Counted from the first letter of the stretch, positions 1 through 7,622 are shown. The stretch: 64,000 bases of DNA from Haliea sp964022665 (GCA_964022665.1 CAXIDF010000003.1:124001-188000), one strand, 5' to 3'. Program-made: numbers and translations. The notes: generated by a model not told the origin, from the letters alone.

Positions 1-614
1 AGCGCTTCCTCAATGTCGTGCGACACCATGAGTACGGTGGTGCGCTCCTGGTGCACGATTTCCAGCAGCAGGCTCTGCATCTGCCAGCGGGTTTCCGGGT
101 CCAGGGCGCCGAAGGGCTCGTCCATCAGCAGCAGTGAGGGGTTGCTGGCCAGGCTGCGCGCGATGGCCACACGCTGCTGCATACCACCGGAGAGCTGGTG
201 CGGGTAGGAGCGCTCGAAGCCTCCCAGTTTCACTGCCTTGATGAAGTACGGTACCACGCCCTCACGCAGGCTGAGCGCTTCGCCGCGAGCCTTCAGTCCG
301 AAGGCCACATTCTCCTCGACGGTCAGCCAGGGGAAGGAACTGTAATTCTGGAACACCATGCCCCGGTCTATGCCGGGACCGTGAACTGCACTGCCGTCAA
401 CCACGATCTCACCGGCATTCTGTGTTTCCAGGCCGGCGATAATCCGCAGTAGCGTGGATTTGCCGCAACCGGAGGGGCCGAGCAGAACCCCGACACCGGT
501 TTTTGGCAGTTCGAAATTGATATTGTCCAGGGCAGTCAGGGTCTGCCCCGAGCGCAGCTGGAATTGCTTGCTGACGCCCGAGACAGAAAGTCCGCTGTGT
601 ATCGTGTCGCTCAT
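1..614 (-). CDS. ABC transporter ATP-binding protein, NitT/TauT type (partial, C-terminus off window)
   Basis: ATPase subunit of an importer of the nitrate/sulfonate/taurine (SsuB/TauB-like) family. About 204 residues are visible and the C-terminus lies beyond base 1. Seen: Walker A GPSGCGKST, Q-loop region (VFQNYSSFPW), ABC signature LSGGMQQR, Walker B LLMDEP and the H-loop SHD. The start ATG at 614 shares one base with the stop of the substrate-binding gene (TAATG), so it is translationally coupled as the last visible gene of a five-gene minus-strand operon. It should energise the permease at 1665-2471. The substrate cannot be read from the ATPase. Confidence 0.93.
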   Translation of the reverse strand, partial: MSDTIHSGLSVSGVSKQFQLRSGQTLTALDNINFELPKTGVGVLLGPSGCGKSTLLRIIAGLETQNAGEIVVDGSAVHGPGIDRGMVFQNYSSFPWLTVEENVAFGLKARGEALSLREGVVPYFIKAVKLGGFERSYPHQLSGGMQQRVAIARSLASNPSLLLMDEPFGALDPETRWQMQSLLLEIVHQERTTVLMVSHDIEEA

Positions 615-1636
615 TATTTCAGCGCCGCTGCCAGTGGGGTGGTGTCGACGCCGGCTGCCATTGGCATCGCCTTGTCGATGAAGCCAAACTTCAACCACCA
701 GTCGGTGGTGACATCCCAATGGTTCTGCATGCCGTCGGAAACGATACCCAGTGGCAATTCACCCTCTTTGAGTCCCATGAACACGGCGGCCTGGTCGCGG
801 TCGAATACAAAGATACCCCCTTTCAGGATCTCACCGGTGCTACCCAGCACCTGCTCGACATCGGCAACGGTAAACTGCAATCCGTCGGCGATGATCTGGT
901 TCGCCTCTGCGGTATTTGCCTTCCAGAAATCAACCGCGTTGAAGTAGGCACGTGTGAGCTTCGCGGCATCCTCAGGGCGTTCCGCCATGAAGGCCGTGCT
1001 CATGTACAGTGCATCGCCGAGCATCGCTGTGGTGATGTATTTCTCTTCTGTGGAATCCGCCGCCACGGTGGCGCCGGGCATCGCTTCAAGCACCTGTGAG
1101 CCAAAGGGTTCCCAGAATTCGGCTGCCGCTGCGGTACCTCCGACCATTGCGCCTACCGCATCGTCCATGATCAGGTTGGTGAAGGTGACCTCATCAATAC
1201 CGACGCCGTTATCCGTCAGCCATTCGGCCATGAAAATCTGCGTCAGACCGCCTTCCAGTACGGCCACCGTCTCGCCCTTGAGCTGCTCCGCGCTGGTGAT
1301 GCCCGGTGCGAGGACGATCTTGTCTGTGCCGTAGGACGGGTTGGTATAGGTGACCAGTTTGATGCCAACGTCCTTGTCGGCGGCGATGGGGCCGTATTCC
1401 GCCGTGCTTGAGGTGGCGTGCAATTCACCTGCCGTCATCAGGGCAAAACTCTGGTAGGGGTCCTCGATGATGCTGATATCGAGCTCCAGACCCTCAGTGA
1501 GGCCCTTTTCCTTGGCAATGAACCAGAAGCCGTAGCCGGGCCAGGAAAAAAGCGACAGTTTTACGGGGTCTGCCGCTTGCGTGGCGGAACCCAGGGCGAG
1601 GGCCAGAATGGCAATGCCGGATCGAATGTAGCGCAT
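614..1636 (-). CDS. NitT/TauT-family ABC transporter substrate-binding protein
   Basis: Periplasmic binding protein of 340 residues in the NMT1/THI5-like (SsuA/TauA) superfamily. The start is the ATG at 1636, because it has an AAGGAG Shine-Dalgarno just upstream and begins a clean Sec signal peptide (MRYIRSGIAILALAL, cleavage near TQA-ADP). The longer upstream reading lacks this. The early segment SWPGYGFWFIAKEKGL is typical of the family and resembles the equivalent part of the guanidine-operon binding protein at 4927. Ligand unknown; a nitrogenous small molecule is inferred from the sigma-54 promoter and the divergent guanidine operon. Confidence 0.9.
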   Translation of the reverse strand: MRYIRSGIAILALALGSATQAADPVKLSLFSWPGYGFWFIAKEKGLTEGLELDISIIEDPYQSFALMTAGELHATSSTAEYGPIAADKDVGIKLVTYTNPSYGTDKIVLAPGITSAEQLKGETVAVLEGGLTQIFMAEWLTDNGVGIDEVTFTNLIMDDAVGAMVGGTAAAAEFWEPFGSQVLEAMPGATVAADSTEEKYITTAMLGDALYMSTAFMAERPEDAAKLTRAYFNAVDFWKANTAEANQIIADGLQFTVADVEQVLGSTGEILKGGIFVFDRDQAAVFMGLKEGELPLGIVSDGMQNHWDVTTDWWLKFGFIDKAMPMAAGVDTTPLAAALK

Positions 1637-1664
1637 GATGGTGCTCCTTTTCGGTTGGAAGCTG

Positions 1665-2471
1665 CTAGTGGGACTCGAGGTAACGAAACGCAGTGCGATG
1701 CAGCAGTTTGAACAATGCGTCAAAAAGCAGGCCAAGCAGGCCGATAACCAGAATGCCGGCCATGATGTCGTCGATGTGCACGAAGCGTTTGGCCCGCATC
1801 ATCATGGCGCCGATGCCGTCGGTGGCAGCGACGATCTCGGCAATCACAAGGTAGGTCCAGCTCACCGCGAGCATCTGTCGCAGCACATCGAGGTAGCCGG
1901 GCAAGCTGGACCGCAGGGTGACTGAGAGTAGAATCTGGGGTTCGCGTAACCCGAGTGTGCGAGCAGTTTCAATATAGACTCTGGGCACGAGACGGGTGAC
2001 GTCGGCGAGCATGATGATGAGGAAGAAGAGCACGCCAATCACGAGCAGGGCGATCTTCTGCTCGTCTCCGGTGCCCAGCCACATGAGCAGCAAGGGAATA
2101 AAGGCCGGGGCGGGCAGATAGCGGAAGGCGCTTGCCAGGGGGCCGATAAGCCGATCCACCGGGCGATAGGCGCCCATCAACAGCCCGAGCGGCAGGGCGA
2201 TCGACACGGCGATGCCAAAGCTCAACAGAATGCGCTTTACGCTCGCCCAGATGTCGTCGGCGAAGTCCTTTTCCACCAGCAGCTCATAGAGGCTGGTGAA
2301 GACCTTTTCCGGGCCAGGGAACAGGCGGGGCGGCGCAATCTCGGCGTGGGCGGCCAGCCACCAGCCACCGATGAAAAGTATCCAGCCCAGTGCGCCAAGC
2401 AGTGTTCGTGAGCCGAGCACGGCTGTGGTCCTGTCGCGGAAGCGGGCAATTCTGTCATTGGCTGCGGTCAT
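1665..2471 (-). CDS. NitT/TauT-family ABC transporter permease
   Basis: Inner-membrane permease of 268 residues (SsuC/TauC-like, BPD_transp_1 fold) with about six membrane segments. An EAA-type loop for docking the ATPase is visible (ETARTLGLREPQILLSVTLR region). It lies 6 bases after the desaturase stop and 28 bases before the binding-protein start, in a compact operon. It presumably pairs with the binding protein at 614-1636 and the ATPase at 1-614. Residues fixing the substrate are not recognisable. Confidence 0.92.
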   Translation of the reverse strand: MTAANDRIARFRDRTTAVLGSRTLLGALGWILFIGGWWLAAHAEIAPPRLFPGPEKVFTSLYELLVEKDFADDIWASVKRILLSFGIAVSIALPLGLLMGAYRPVDRLIGPLASAFRYLPAPAFIPLLLMWLGTGDEQKIALLVIGVLFFLIIMLADVTRLVPRVYIETARTLGLREPQILLSVTLRSSLPGYLDVLRQMLAVSWTYLVIAEIVAATDGIGAMMMRAKRFVHIDDIMAGILVIGLLGLLFDALFKLLHRTAFRYLESH

Positions 2472-2477
2472 CGTGAG

Positions 2478-3491
2478 TTAAAACGCCGTGAGAAAGCTGA
2501 GCGCATCGACGCCCACGGCACGGCCTTCGCTGAGAGAGGCTTTCACCTCATCGGCGCCGTATTCCTCGGCATAAATCCGCGACACACGGTGCTTGTGAAA
2601 AGCGCGCGCCTGTTCGGCGAAGCCCAGGGTCTGTGCTGCCACGGCCGGCTGCATGCTGCGGTGCAGCTCAGGCAGCCGGTACCAGCCCAGCGTGGGCTTT
2701 TCGTGGTGTGCATTGTGGTAGCAGAAGTTGAGCGCCAGGAGGTTGATGGCCGGAAAGCGGTGAGAGAGCAGGTTGCTGTAGGTGTTCGCCTGCTCGTACT
2801 CGGCATCGCCCTTGTGCGGGAACACGGTGTCCGTGTCGTCGAGGTTGAAAATGACTTCGTAGTTGTGCTGGTAGCAATCCATGAAACGCAGCGCGGTAAA
2901 CAGCAGCAATTGCGCCAGCCCGTAGAGGAGGAAAGCGACTGGGCTGATCACCAGTACCAGGGTCAGGATGGTGCCGCGTACCAGCAGAATGCGCAGTACC
3001 CGTCCGCGCTGTGCCCGCTTGGACTCAATCACCCAGGGCGCGATCACGAGCATGGTGTGCATCATGATCTCGACGGCCGGGATATAGGCCCACTCCGCTG
3101 CATGGACCACTTTGGCCAGTGTGGGGTGACGCTTGAGGAAGCTGCGATAGTCCCACACCACCGGATCGTAATTGTCGACGTGATGGCGCATGTGCTTGTA
3201 GCGGATGTCTTCAAAGCGGCCGTAGCAGCTGCCGGCCACCCAGTTCAGCACCTTGCCCAGGGCGGCGTTGGCTTTCGCCGACATGAATACCGCGTTGTGG
3301 CCGCAGTCGTGGAGCAGGTACGCGGCGATGAGCATGCTGTGCGCGAGCGCGATAACGCCCACCGCGTTGACGACGGCGTTTGCCTGGAACAGGGCAAGCC
3401 AGCCGCCTGTGTAGGCGAGGGTAATGTAGGCCAGGACCAGAACGGTGTAGTGCGCGCCCGCAGGGTCGCGCAGTTTGAAGAAGTCACGCAT
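2478..3491 (-). CDS. membrane fatty-acid-desaturase-like di-iron enzyme
   Basis: Integral membrane protein of 337 residues in the fatty acid desaturase superfamily (PF00487). The three histidine boxes that bind the di-iron centre are intact: HDCGH at residues 61-65, HMRHH at 100-104 and HNAHH at 259-263. Hydrophobic stretches surround them (about residues 15-60 and 165-205). The ATG at 3491 overlaps the upstream isomerase gene by 8 bases, indicating coupling. The family includes desaturases, hydroxylases and ketolases, so lipid desaturation is not assured. In an operon with a NitT/TauT importer and a TIM-barrel isomerase under a sigma-54 promoter, hydroxylation or oxidative cleavage of an imported nitrogen compound is a plausible inference. 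Confidence 0.88.
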   Translation of the reverse strand: MRDFFKLRDPAGAHYTVLVLAYITLAYTGGWLALFQANAVVNAVGVIALAHSMLIAAYLLHDCGHNAVFMSAKANAALGKVLNWVAGSCYGRFEDIRYKHMRHHVDNYDPVVWDYRSFLKRHPTLAKVVHAAEWAYIPAVEIMMHTMLVIAPWVIESKRAQRGRVLRILLVRGTILTLVLVISPVAFLLYGLAQLLLFTALRFMDCYQHNYEVIFNLDDTDTVFPHKGDAEYEQANTYSNLLSHRFPAINLLALNFCYHNAHHEKPTLGWYRLPELHRSMQPAVAAQTLGFAEQARAFHKHRVSRIYAEEYGADEVKASLSEGRAVGVDALSFLTAF

Positions 3492-4356
3492 GACGGGCCT
3501 CCTTGTGGGCAGGGGTTTGTGACCAGAGCGCGAAATGCCTCTGTTCCTCGGCGCCGATCCAGCGGTTGAGATCCCACAGGTCGGCGATGGGTGCGTTGGT
3601 GAAGGGGAGGTGGTGCAGGTAGCCGTCCGGGCCGAACTCCGGCGTGAGTGTGGTTTCGGCGTAGCCACGCGCCTGTTGCGCGGACCAGATGGCCTCCCAG
3701 CAGCGTTGATGGCTGGCCAGTGCTTCTGCGTACTCGGGGGCGCCGGGGTGTGGCACCTGCGGCCCCTGGTCGTAGCCCACCCGGCCGTGTACGTGGTGCG
3801 CGTGTTCAGCGGCGAGTGTGATGGCATCCCATTCGTTGTCCATCAGGCGCTCGCTCACAACCACCCAGTGACTGAAGTCGCAGGTGATTTTGATGTCCGG
3901 CAGCTGCTCTAGTATGGATACCGTGTTCCAGGGGCAGTAGAAGCTGCGCCCGCGGTGGGTTTCGAAAGAGCAGAGCACCCCGTGTTTGTCGGCAATGTCC
4001 ATGGCGGCCTGGAAGAAGTGCACACTGTCCTTGATCGGCCAGGCATCGCAGCCACCCATGACATTGATGAAGCGGGGTGCCAGCGGTTTGCCGAGGACGA
4101 TCTGGGTCTCCAGGTCCTCCAGGTGTTCTCTGATGCTGGCACGTCGGCGCGGCACATAGGAGCCTGCCGTACAGATCTCCTGGATCCACTCCAGCCCGTG
4201 TGCTTCCAGCGCCGAAGCCAGTGCCTGCAGGTGGTCGGGCGCGCTGTGCAGGGCGGGCGCCTCGAGCCCGGCGAAGCCTGCGGCCCGGGCCAGCTGGGCG
4301 CCCTGGTCGATGCTGCCGGTATGTCCCCACAGGGTTTTAAAGGTACGTAGTTGCAT
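3484..4356 (-). CDS. sugar phosphate isomerase/epimerase-like TIM-barrel protein
   Basis: Protein of 290 residues in the xylose-isomerase-like/AP-endonuclease-2 TIM-barrel superfamily (PF01261). Metal-ligand motifs typical of the fold are visible: FETHRGR (Glu), CDFSHW (Asp/His), HHVHGR (His) and a late TPEFG (Glu). The start is the ATG at 4356, the first in-frame ATG downstream of the sigma-54 promoter at 4393-4407; longer readings would begin upstream of that promoter. It is the first gene of the left operon and overlaps the desaturase gene by 8 bases. The family includes isomerases, epimerases, dehydratases and hydrolases, so the reaction is open. Confidence 0.87.
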   Translation of the reverse strand: MQLRTFKTLWGHTGSIDQGAQLARAAGFAGLEAPALHSAPDHLQALASALEAHGLEWIQEICTAGSYVPRRRASIREHLEDLETQIVLGKPLAPRFINVMGGCDAWPIKDSVHFFQAAMDIADKHGVLCSFETHRGRSFYCPWNTVSILEQLPDIKITCDFSHWVVVSERLMDNEWDAITLAAEHAHHVHGRVGYDQGPQVPHPGAPEYAEALASHQRCWEAIWSAQQARGYAETTLTPEFGPDGYLHHLPFTNAPIADLWDLNRWIGAEEQRHFALWSQTPAHKEARHA

Positions 4357-4390
4357 GCTCTGGTCCTGGCCGTGGTGCTGACTTAAGGGC

Positions 4391-4408
4391 GAGCAACTTC
4401 CATGCCAA
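4391..4408 (-). promoter_or_regulatory. sigma-54 (RpoN) promoter of the left operon
   Basis: On the minus strand the sequence reads TTGGCATGGAAGTTGCT. The consensus is YTGGCAYG-N4-TTGCW, with GG and GC separated by exactly 10 bases; the match is essentially perfect. The GC at 4393-4394 predicts a start site near 4381, giving a leader of about 25 bases before the ATG at 4356. This implies activation by an enhancer-binding protein, probably NtrC. Confidence 0.75.
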
Positions 4409-4493
4409 GATGTATGTATAATTGCAACATATTGATATAATTGGAAAAAATGGAATTCTGGTGGAGTCTGGAAAATGTAGCGCTGCGCTGTTG

Positions 4494-4509
4494 TGCACCG
4501 TGTGGTGCG
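4494..4509. promoter_or_regulatory. NtrC-like dyad, site A
   Basis: TGCACCGTGTGGTGCG resembles the NtrC consensus TGCACYANNNTGGTGCA, with both half-sites good but the spacer one base short. It lies about 113-128 bases upstream of the predicted left start site (4381), a usual enhancer distance. More GGTGCA/GGTGCG half-sites follow to about 4650. Confidence 0.4.
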
Positions 4510-4601
4510 CACGGTGCGTCTGTTTTGGTGCACGGCGCCTGGCGCACTGGATGGTTTGCACGGTCGATGCTTGCCAGGGTCGGTAGCCGTCTGCGCCGCA
4601 G

Positions 4602-4618
4602 TGCACCGGATTGGGGCG
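4602..4618. promoter_or_regulatory. NtrC-like dyad, site B
   Basis: TGCACCGGATTGGGGCG matches 11 of the 14 fixed positions of the 17-base NtrC consensus, with correct spacing. It lies about 109-125 bases upstream of the predicted rightward start site (4727), mirroring site A relative to the left promoter. Confidence 0.45.
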
Positions 4619-4700
4619 GCGCATGAAAACGGTGCATTTCCCGGTGCGCGATGGGCCGTATGGGTTTATCATTACCCCTGTCGCTGGGCTTTTCAGGACA

Positions 4701-4717
4701 TGGCATGGTTCCTGCTT
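4701..4717 (+). promoter_or_regulatory. sigma-54 (RpoN) promoter of the guanidine operon
   Basis: TGGCATGGTTCCTGCTT has GG and GC separated by exactly 10 bases and matches TGGCAYG-N4-TTGCW except C for T at the first base of the -12 element. The predicted start site near 4727 lies about 38 bases before the riboswitch, so the transcript would carry the whole aptamer. Confidence 0.6.
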
Positions 4718-4764
4718 TGACCTTGTTGTCCGTACTCCTGACAAGACGCGACACGCAAACCAAT

Positions 4765-4863
4765 AGAGCGCTAGGGTTCCGGCCGCAAGTATTGCGGTGA
4801 CTGGTCCGAGAGCACTCGACCTTTCGGTGAAGGGTTACACGGCGGGACAAAAGCCCGGGAGAA
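4765..4863 (+). ncRNA. guanidine-I (ykkC) riboswitch
   Basis: The conserved ykkC/guanidine-I core elements occur in order: CTAGGGTTCCG at 4771-4781, ACTGGTCCGAGAG at 4800-4812, ACACGGCGGGACAAAAGCCC at 4837-4856 and GGGAGA at 4857-4862. The variable arm between the first two forms a short hairpin (CCGCAAGTATTGCGG). Known members bind guanidinium and turn on guanidine carboxylase operons and exporters. Here it sits 64 bases ahead of the first gene of such an operon. This is the main reason to read the downstream enzymes as guanidine rather than urea enzymes. Confidence 0.95.
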
Positions 4864-4883
4864 CTGAAGGCGAAATGCCGGGG

Positions 4884-4923
4884 GTACTCTGTGATTAACC
4901 GACCAAACCCGACTGAGAGGTAC
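4884..4923 (+). promoter_or_regulatory. candidate expression platform: hairpin covering the Shine-Dalgarno
   Basis: GTACTCT (4884-4890) can pair with AGAG-GTAC (4916-4923) with one bulged G. This masks the GAGAGG ribosome-binding site of the gene starting at 4927. CCCGG at the aptamer's 3' end (4854-4858) could alternatively pair with CCGGG at 4878-4882. No U-tract terminator is visible, so translational control is favoured over attenuation. This is inference from pairing by eye. Confidence 0.4.
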
Positions 4924-4926
4924 ACC

Positions 4927-5967
4927 ATGAAGCGTATTAGTTTATTCCTGCTCCTGTTGCTGTTGTCGACCACAGCCTCGGCCCGCGATAGTTTCAAGAT
5001 CTGCTGGTCGATCTATGTGGGCTGGGTACCCTGGGCCTACGGTGCCGATCAGGGCATCGTCGACAAGTGGGCCGACAAGTACGACATCGATATCGAAGTG
5101 GTTCAGATCAACGACTACATTGAATCCATCAACCAGTACAGCATGGGTGAGTTCGACGCCTGCACCATGACCAACATGGATGCACTGACCATCCCCGCCG
5201 CTGGTGGCGTCGACAGCACGGCGCTGATTGTCGGTGACTTCTCCAACGGCAACGACGGCATTGTGCTCAAGGGCAAGGATTCACTGGCGGATATCAAGGG
5301 CCAGACCGTCAACCTGGTGGAATTGAGCGTGTCCCATTATTTGCTGGCGCGTGGCCTGGAAAGTGTCGGCCTGACCGAGCGTGATGTTGAGGTGGTGAAT
5401 ACCTCGGATGCCGATATGGTGGCGGTGTATGCCACACCCGGTGTGACCGCAGTGGCAACCTGGAACCCGCTGCTGAGTGAAGTGGCCGCCATGCCAGACA
5501 GCCATCGCGTGTTCGACTCCTCGCAGATTCCCGGTGAAGTGATCGACCTGCTGATCATCAACACCGAAACACTGGCGGCGAACCCGGCACTGGGCAAGGC
5601 GCTTACCGGCGCCTGGTACGAAATCATGGCGCACATGAACGGTGGCGATGAGCGTGCAACCGCCGCCAAGACTTTCCTCGCAGAGCTTTCCGGTACGGAC
5701 CTCGCCGGCTTTGAGTCGCAGCTGGCCAGCACCGAAATGTTCTACACCCCGGCAGAAGCGCTGGCGCTGACCAATAGCGAGCAGGTTAAAGAAACCATGC
5801 AAACCGTTGCCGAGTTCTCACACAAGCATGGCTTGCTGGGTGAGGGCGCGCCGGATGCCACCTTCATCGGTGTCGAGACTCCGGCGGGTGTGTACGGCGA
5901 CAGCAACAATATCAAGCTGCGCTTTGATCCAACCTACATGCAAATGGCCCTGGACGGCGAACTCTAG
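4927..5967 (+). CDS. guanidine ABC transporter substrate-binding protein (urea-carboxylase-region SBP family)
   Basis: Periplasmic binding protein of 346 residues, NitT/TauT superfamily, of the type always found beside 'urea carboxylase' operons. The ATG at 4927 is chosen because it has a GAGAGG site 6 bases upstream and starts a clear signal peptide (MKRISLFLLLLLLS, cleavage near ASA-RDS); the upstream GTG at 4891 lacks both. Under guanidine-riboswitch control the ligand is most likely guanidine or a guanidino compound. A strong hairpin after the stop separates it from the permease gene, as is common when the binding protein is made in excess. Confidence 0.9.
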   Translation: MKRISLFLLLLLLSTTASARDSFKICWSIYVGWVPWAYGADQGIVDKWADKYDIDIEVVQINDYIESINQYSMGEFDACTMTNMDALTIPAAGGVDSTALIVGDFSNGNDGIVLKGKDSLADIKGQTVNLVELSVSHYLLARGLESVGLTERDVEVVNTSDADMVAVYATPGVTAVATWNPLLSEVAAMPDSHRVFDSSQIPGEVIDLLIINTETLAANPALGKALTGAWYEIMAHMNGGDERATAAKTFLAELSGTDLAGFESQLASTEMFYTPAEALALTNSEQVKETMQTVAEFSHKHGLLGEGAPDATFIGVETPAGVYGDSNNIKLRFDPTYMQMALDGEL

Positions 5968-5980
5968 GCACATCGCTGTG

Positions 5981-6003
5981 CGCGGGGGCACGGTGCCCCC
6001 GCG
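5981..6003 (+). terminator. intercistronic GC-rich hairpin after the binding-protein gene
   Basis: CGCGGGGGC (5981-5989) and GCCCCCGCG (5995-6003) form a perfect 9-base-pair stem with a five-base loop. There is no U-tract, so it is more likely a partial terminator or an RNA-stabilising element that raises binding-protein expression over the membrane components. Confidence 0.6.
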
Positions 6004-6026
6004 ACCCGCTCTCGCAAGGAAGGATC

Positions 6027-6845
6027 ATGAAACGCCTCATCAACCAGACACCTGCGCCGATGCTGCGCGTGCTGCTGGGCCTGCTGCCCTTTGTGCTGCT
6101 GGTACTGCTGTACATGTTCGCCTCGGAGGCGCGGCTGGCAGAGAACCCCTCTGACAAGCTGCTGCCAAGCTTTACCCAGATTGGCGATGCCATCCAGCGC
6201 ATGGCTTTTGAGCCCAGCAAGCGCAGTGGGGACTACCTGTTCTGGGAGGACACCCTGAGCAGCCTCACCCGCCTTGGCATGGGGGTGCTCATTGCATCTG
6301 CCATCGGTCTCGCGCTGGGCCTGTTTACCGGCGCATTGCCGCTGGTGTCCGCCTCTGCCAGCCCGTTGCTCACGGTCGTCTCGTTGATTCCGCCGCTGGC
6401 GATTCTGCCGGTGCTGTTCATTGTGTTTGGCCTCGGAGAGCTGTCGAAGGTGGCCCTGATCGCCATTGGCATTACCCCGTTCATCGCGCGTGACATACAG
6501 CGGCGCACGCAGGAGATTCCCTCTGAGCAGTTGGTGAAGGCGCAAACCCTCGGCGCCAACACCAGCCAGATTATCTGTCGGGTGCTGTTGCCGCAGTTGA
6601 TGCCGCGCCTGGTGGATGCCGTGCGGCTGTCGCTGGGTGCCGGCTGGCTGTTTCTCATCGCGGCGGAAGCCATCGCGGCGACGGAGGGGCTGGGCTATCG
6701 CATCTTCCTGGTGCGGCGCTATATGGCGATGGACGTCATCCTGCCCTACGTCGCCTGGATCACGCTGCTGGCGTTTGTGATCGACGCGTTGCTTGCAACC
6801 CTCAGCCGTCGCCTGTTTCCGTGGCACCATCAGGGAGGCCAGTGA
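6027..6845 (+). CDS. guanidine ABC transporter permease
   Basis: Inner-membrane permease of 272 residues of the NitT/TauT type (SsuC-like). Hydrophobic segments lie near residues 13-32, 85-110, 115-145 and 200-265. The EAA-type loop (EQLVKAQTLGANTSQIICRV) near the middle docks the ATPase. An AAGGAAGG ribosome-binding site precedes the ATG. Its stop overlaps the ATPase start by one base (TGATG), indicating coupling. It is part of the guanidine importer by context. Confidence 0.92.
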   Translation: MKRLINQTPAPMLRVLLGLLPFVLLVLLYMFASEARLAENPSDKLLPSFTQIGDAIQRMAFEPSKRSGDYLFWEDTLSSLTRLGMGVLIASAIGLALGLFTGALPLVSASASPLLTVVSLIPPLAILPVLFIVFGLGELSKVALIAIGITPFIARDIQRRTQEIPSEQLVKAQTLGANTSQIICRVLLPQLMPRLVDAVRLSLGAGWLFLIAAEAIAATEGLGYRIFLVRRYMAMDVILPYVAWITLLAFVIDALLATLSRRLFPWHHQGGQ

Positions 6846-7621
6846 TGATTGAAGCGCGCAATCTGTGGAAGAAGTTCGGTGACAAGGTGGTGCTGGAACG
6901 CATCAATCTGCAGGTGCAGGAGGGGGAGTTTGTTACTCTTGTGGGTACCTCCGGTTGCGGCAAGAGCACCTTTCTCAACATGCTGCTGGGCACCGAGCCT
7001 GTAAGCAGCGGGGAATTGCTGCTGCACGGCAAGCCGGTGCCGGGTGAGCCAGGGCCGGATCGCGGCATTGTGTTCCAGCAGTACTCTGTATTTCCGCACA
7101 TGACCGTGCTGCAAAACGTCATGGCGGCACGCGGCTTTGCCCGCCGCAGCCTCACCGGTGCACTGCTTGGCAGCGCGCGCCGCGAGGCGCGGGAAGAGGC
7201 TCTGGGGCTGCTCGAGGAAGTCGGCCTGTCCCACGCGCAGGGGCTCTACCCGGCAGAACTGTCCGGTGGCATGCGCCAGCGCCTGGCGATTGCCCAGGCG
7301 CTGCTCGGTCGCCCCGGGATTCTCCTGCTCGACGAGCCTTTCGGCGCGCTGGATCCAGGCATCCGCGCCGACATGCACGACCTGGTCTTGCGGCTCTGGC
7401 GCCAGTACCGGCTCACGGTGTTCATGGTGACGCACGACCTGAAGGAAGGTTTCTACCTCGGCACCCGTTTGTGGGTGTTCGACAAGACGCGGCACGACCC
7501 GCAGGCGCCGAATGCCTACGGCGCCACCATCACCTACGACCTCCCGGTGGGCAAGATTGACCGGGATACCCTTTCCGATATTGATCGCGACCTGGCGCGC
7601 GCAGTCACAGAGACGGCCTGA
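6845..7621 (+). CDS. guanidine ABC transporter ATP-binding protein
   Basis: ATPase of 258 residues with all expected motifs: Walker A GTSGCGKST near residue 37, Q-loop (VFQQYSVFPH), signature LSGGMRQR, Walker B ILLLDEP and H-loop THD. The start is the ATG at 6845 with GGGAGG upstream; the longer reading from 6821 would overlap the permease without its own ribosome-binding site. It carries an extended C-terminus after the core (KTRHDPQAPNAYGATITYD region), as is usual for this sub-family. It powers the permease at 6027. Confidence 0.92.
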   Translation: MIEARNLWKKFGDKVVLERINLQVQEGEFVTLVGTSGCGKSTFLNMLLGTEPVSSGELLLHGKPVPGEPGPDRGIVFQQYSVFPHMTVLQNVMAARGFARRSLTGALLGSARREAREEALGLLEEVGLSHAQGLYPAELSGGMRQRLAIAQALLGRPGILLLDEPFGALDPGIRADMHDLVLRLWRQYRLTVFMVTHDLKEGFYLGTRLWVFDKTRHDPQAPNAYGATITYDLPVGKIDRDTLSDIDRDLARAVTETA

Positions 7622-7622
7622 C

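Larger units (their letters stand above)
4357..4926. other. 570-base divergent regulatory region between two nitrogen-type operons
   Basis: No convincing protein gene lies here; the short open frames overlap regulatory sequence. From left to right it holds the leader and sigma-54 promoter of the left operon, an AT-rich stretch (about 4405-4450), a cluster of GGTGCA/TGCACC half-sites (4494-4650), a rightward sigma-54 promoter (4701-4716), a guanidine-I riboswitch (4765-4863) and a hairpin over the ribosome-binding site of the first guanidine-operon gene. The two promoters face away from each other and the enhancer-like sites lie between them. Confidence 0.8.

Noticed and set aside
2589..3569. 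326-residue plus-strand open frame opposite the desaturase gene
   Set aside because: It is the antisense shadow of a gene with intact His boxes; its composition (Val/Gln/His-rich) resembles no family and it lacks a ribosome-binding site.
4337..4997. Short open frames across the divergent regulatory region on both strands
   Set aside because: They overlap the sigma-54 promoters and the riboswitch, have no ribosome-binding sites and no recognisable sequence.
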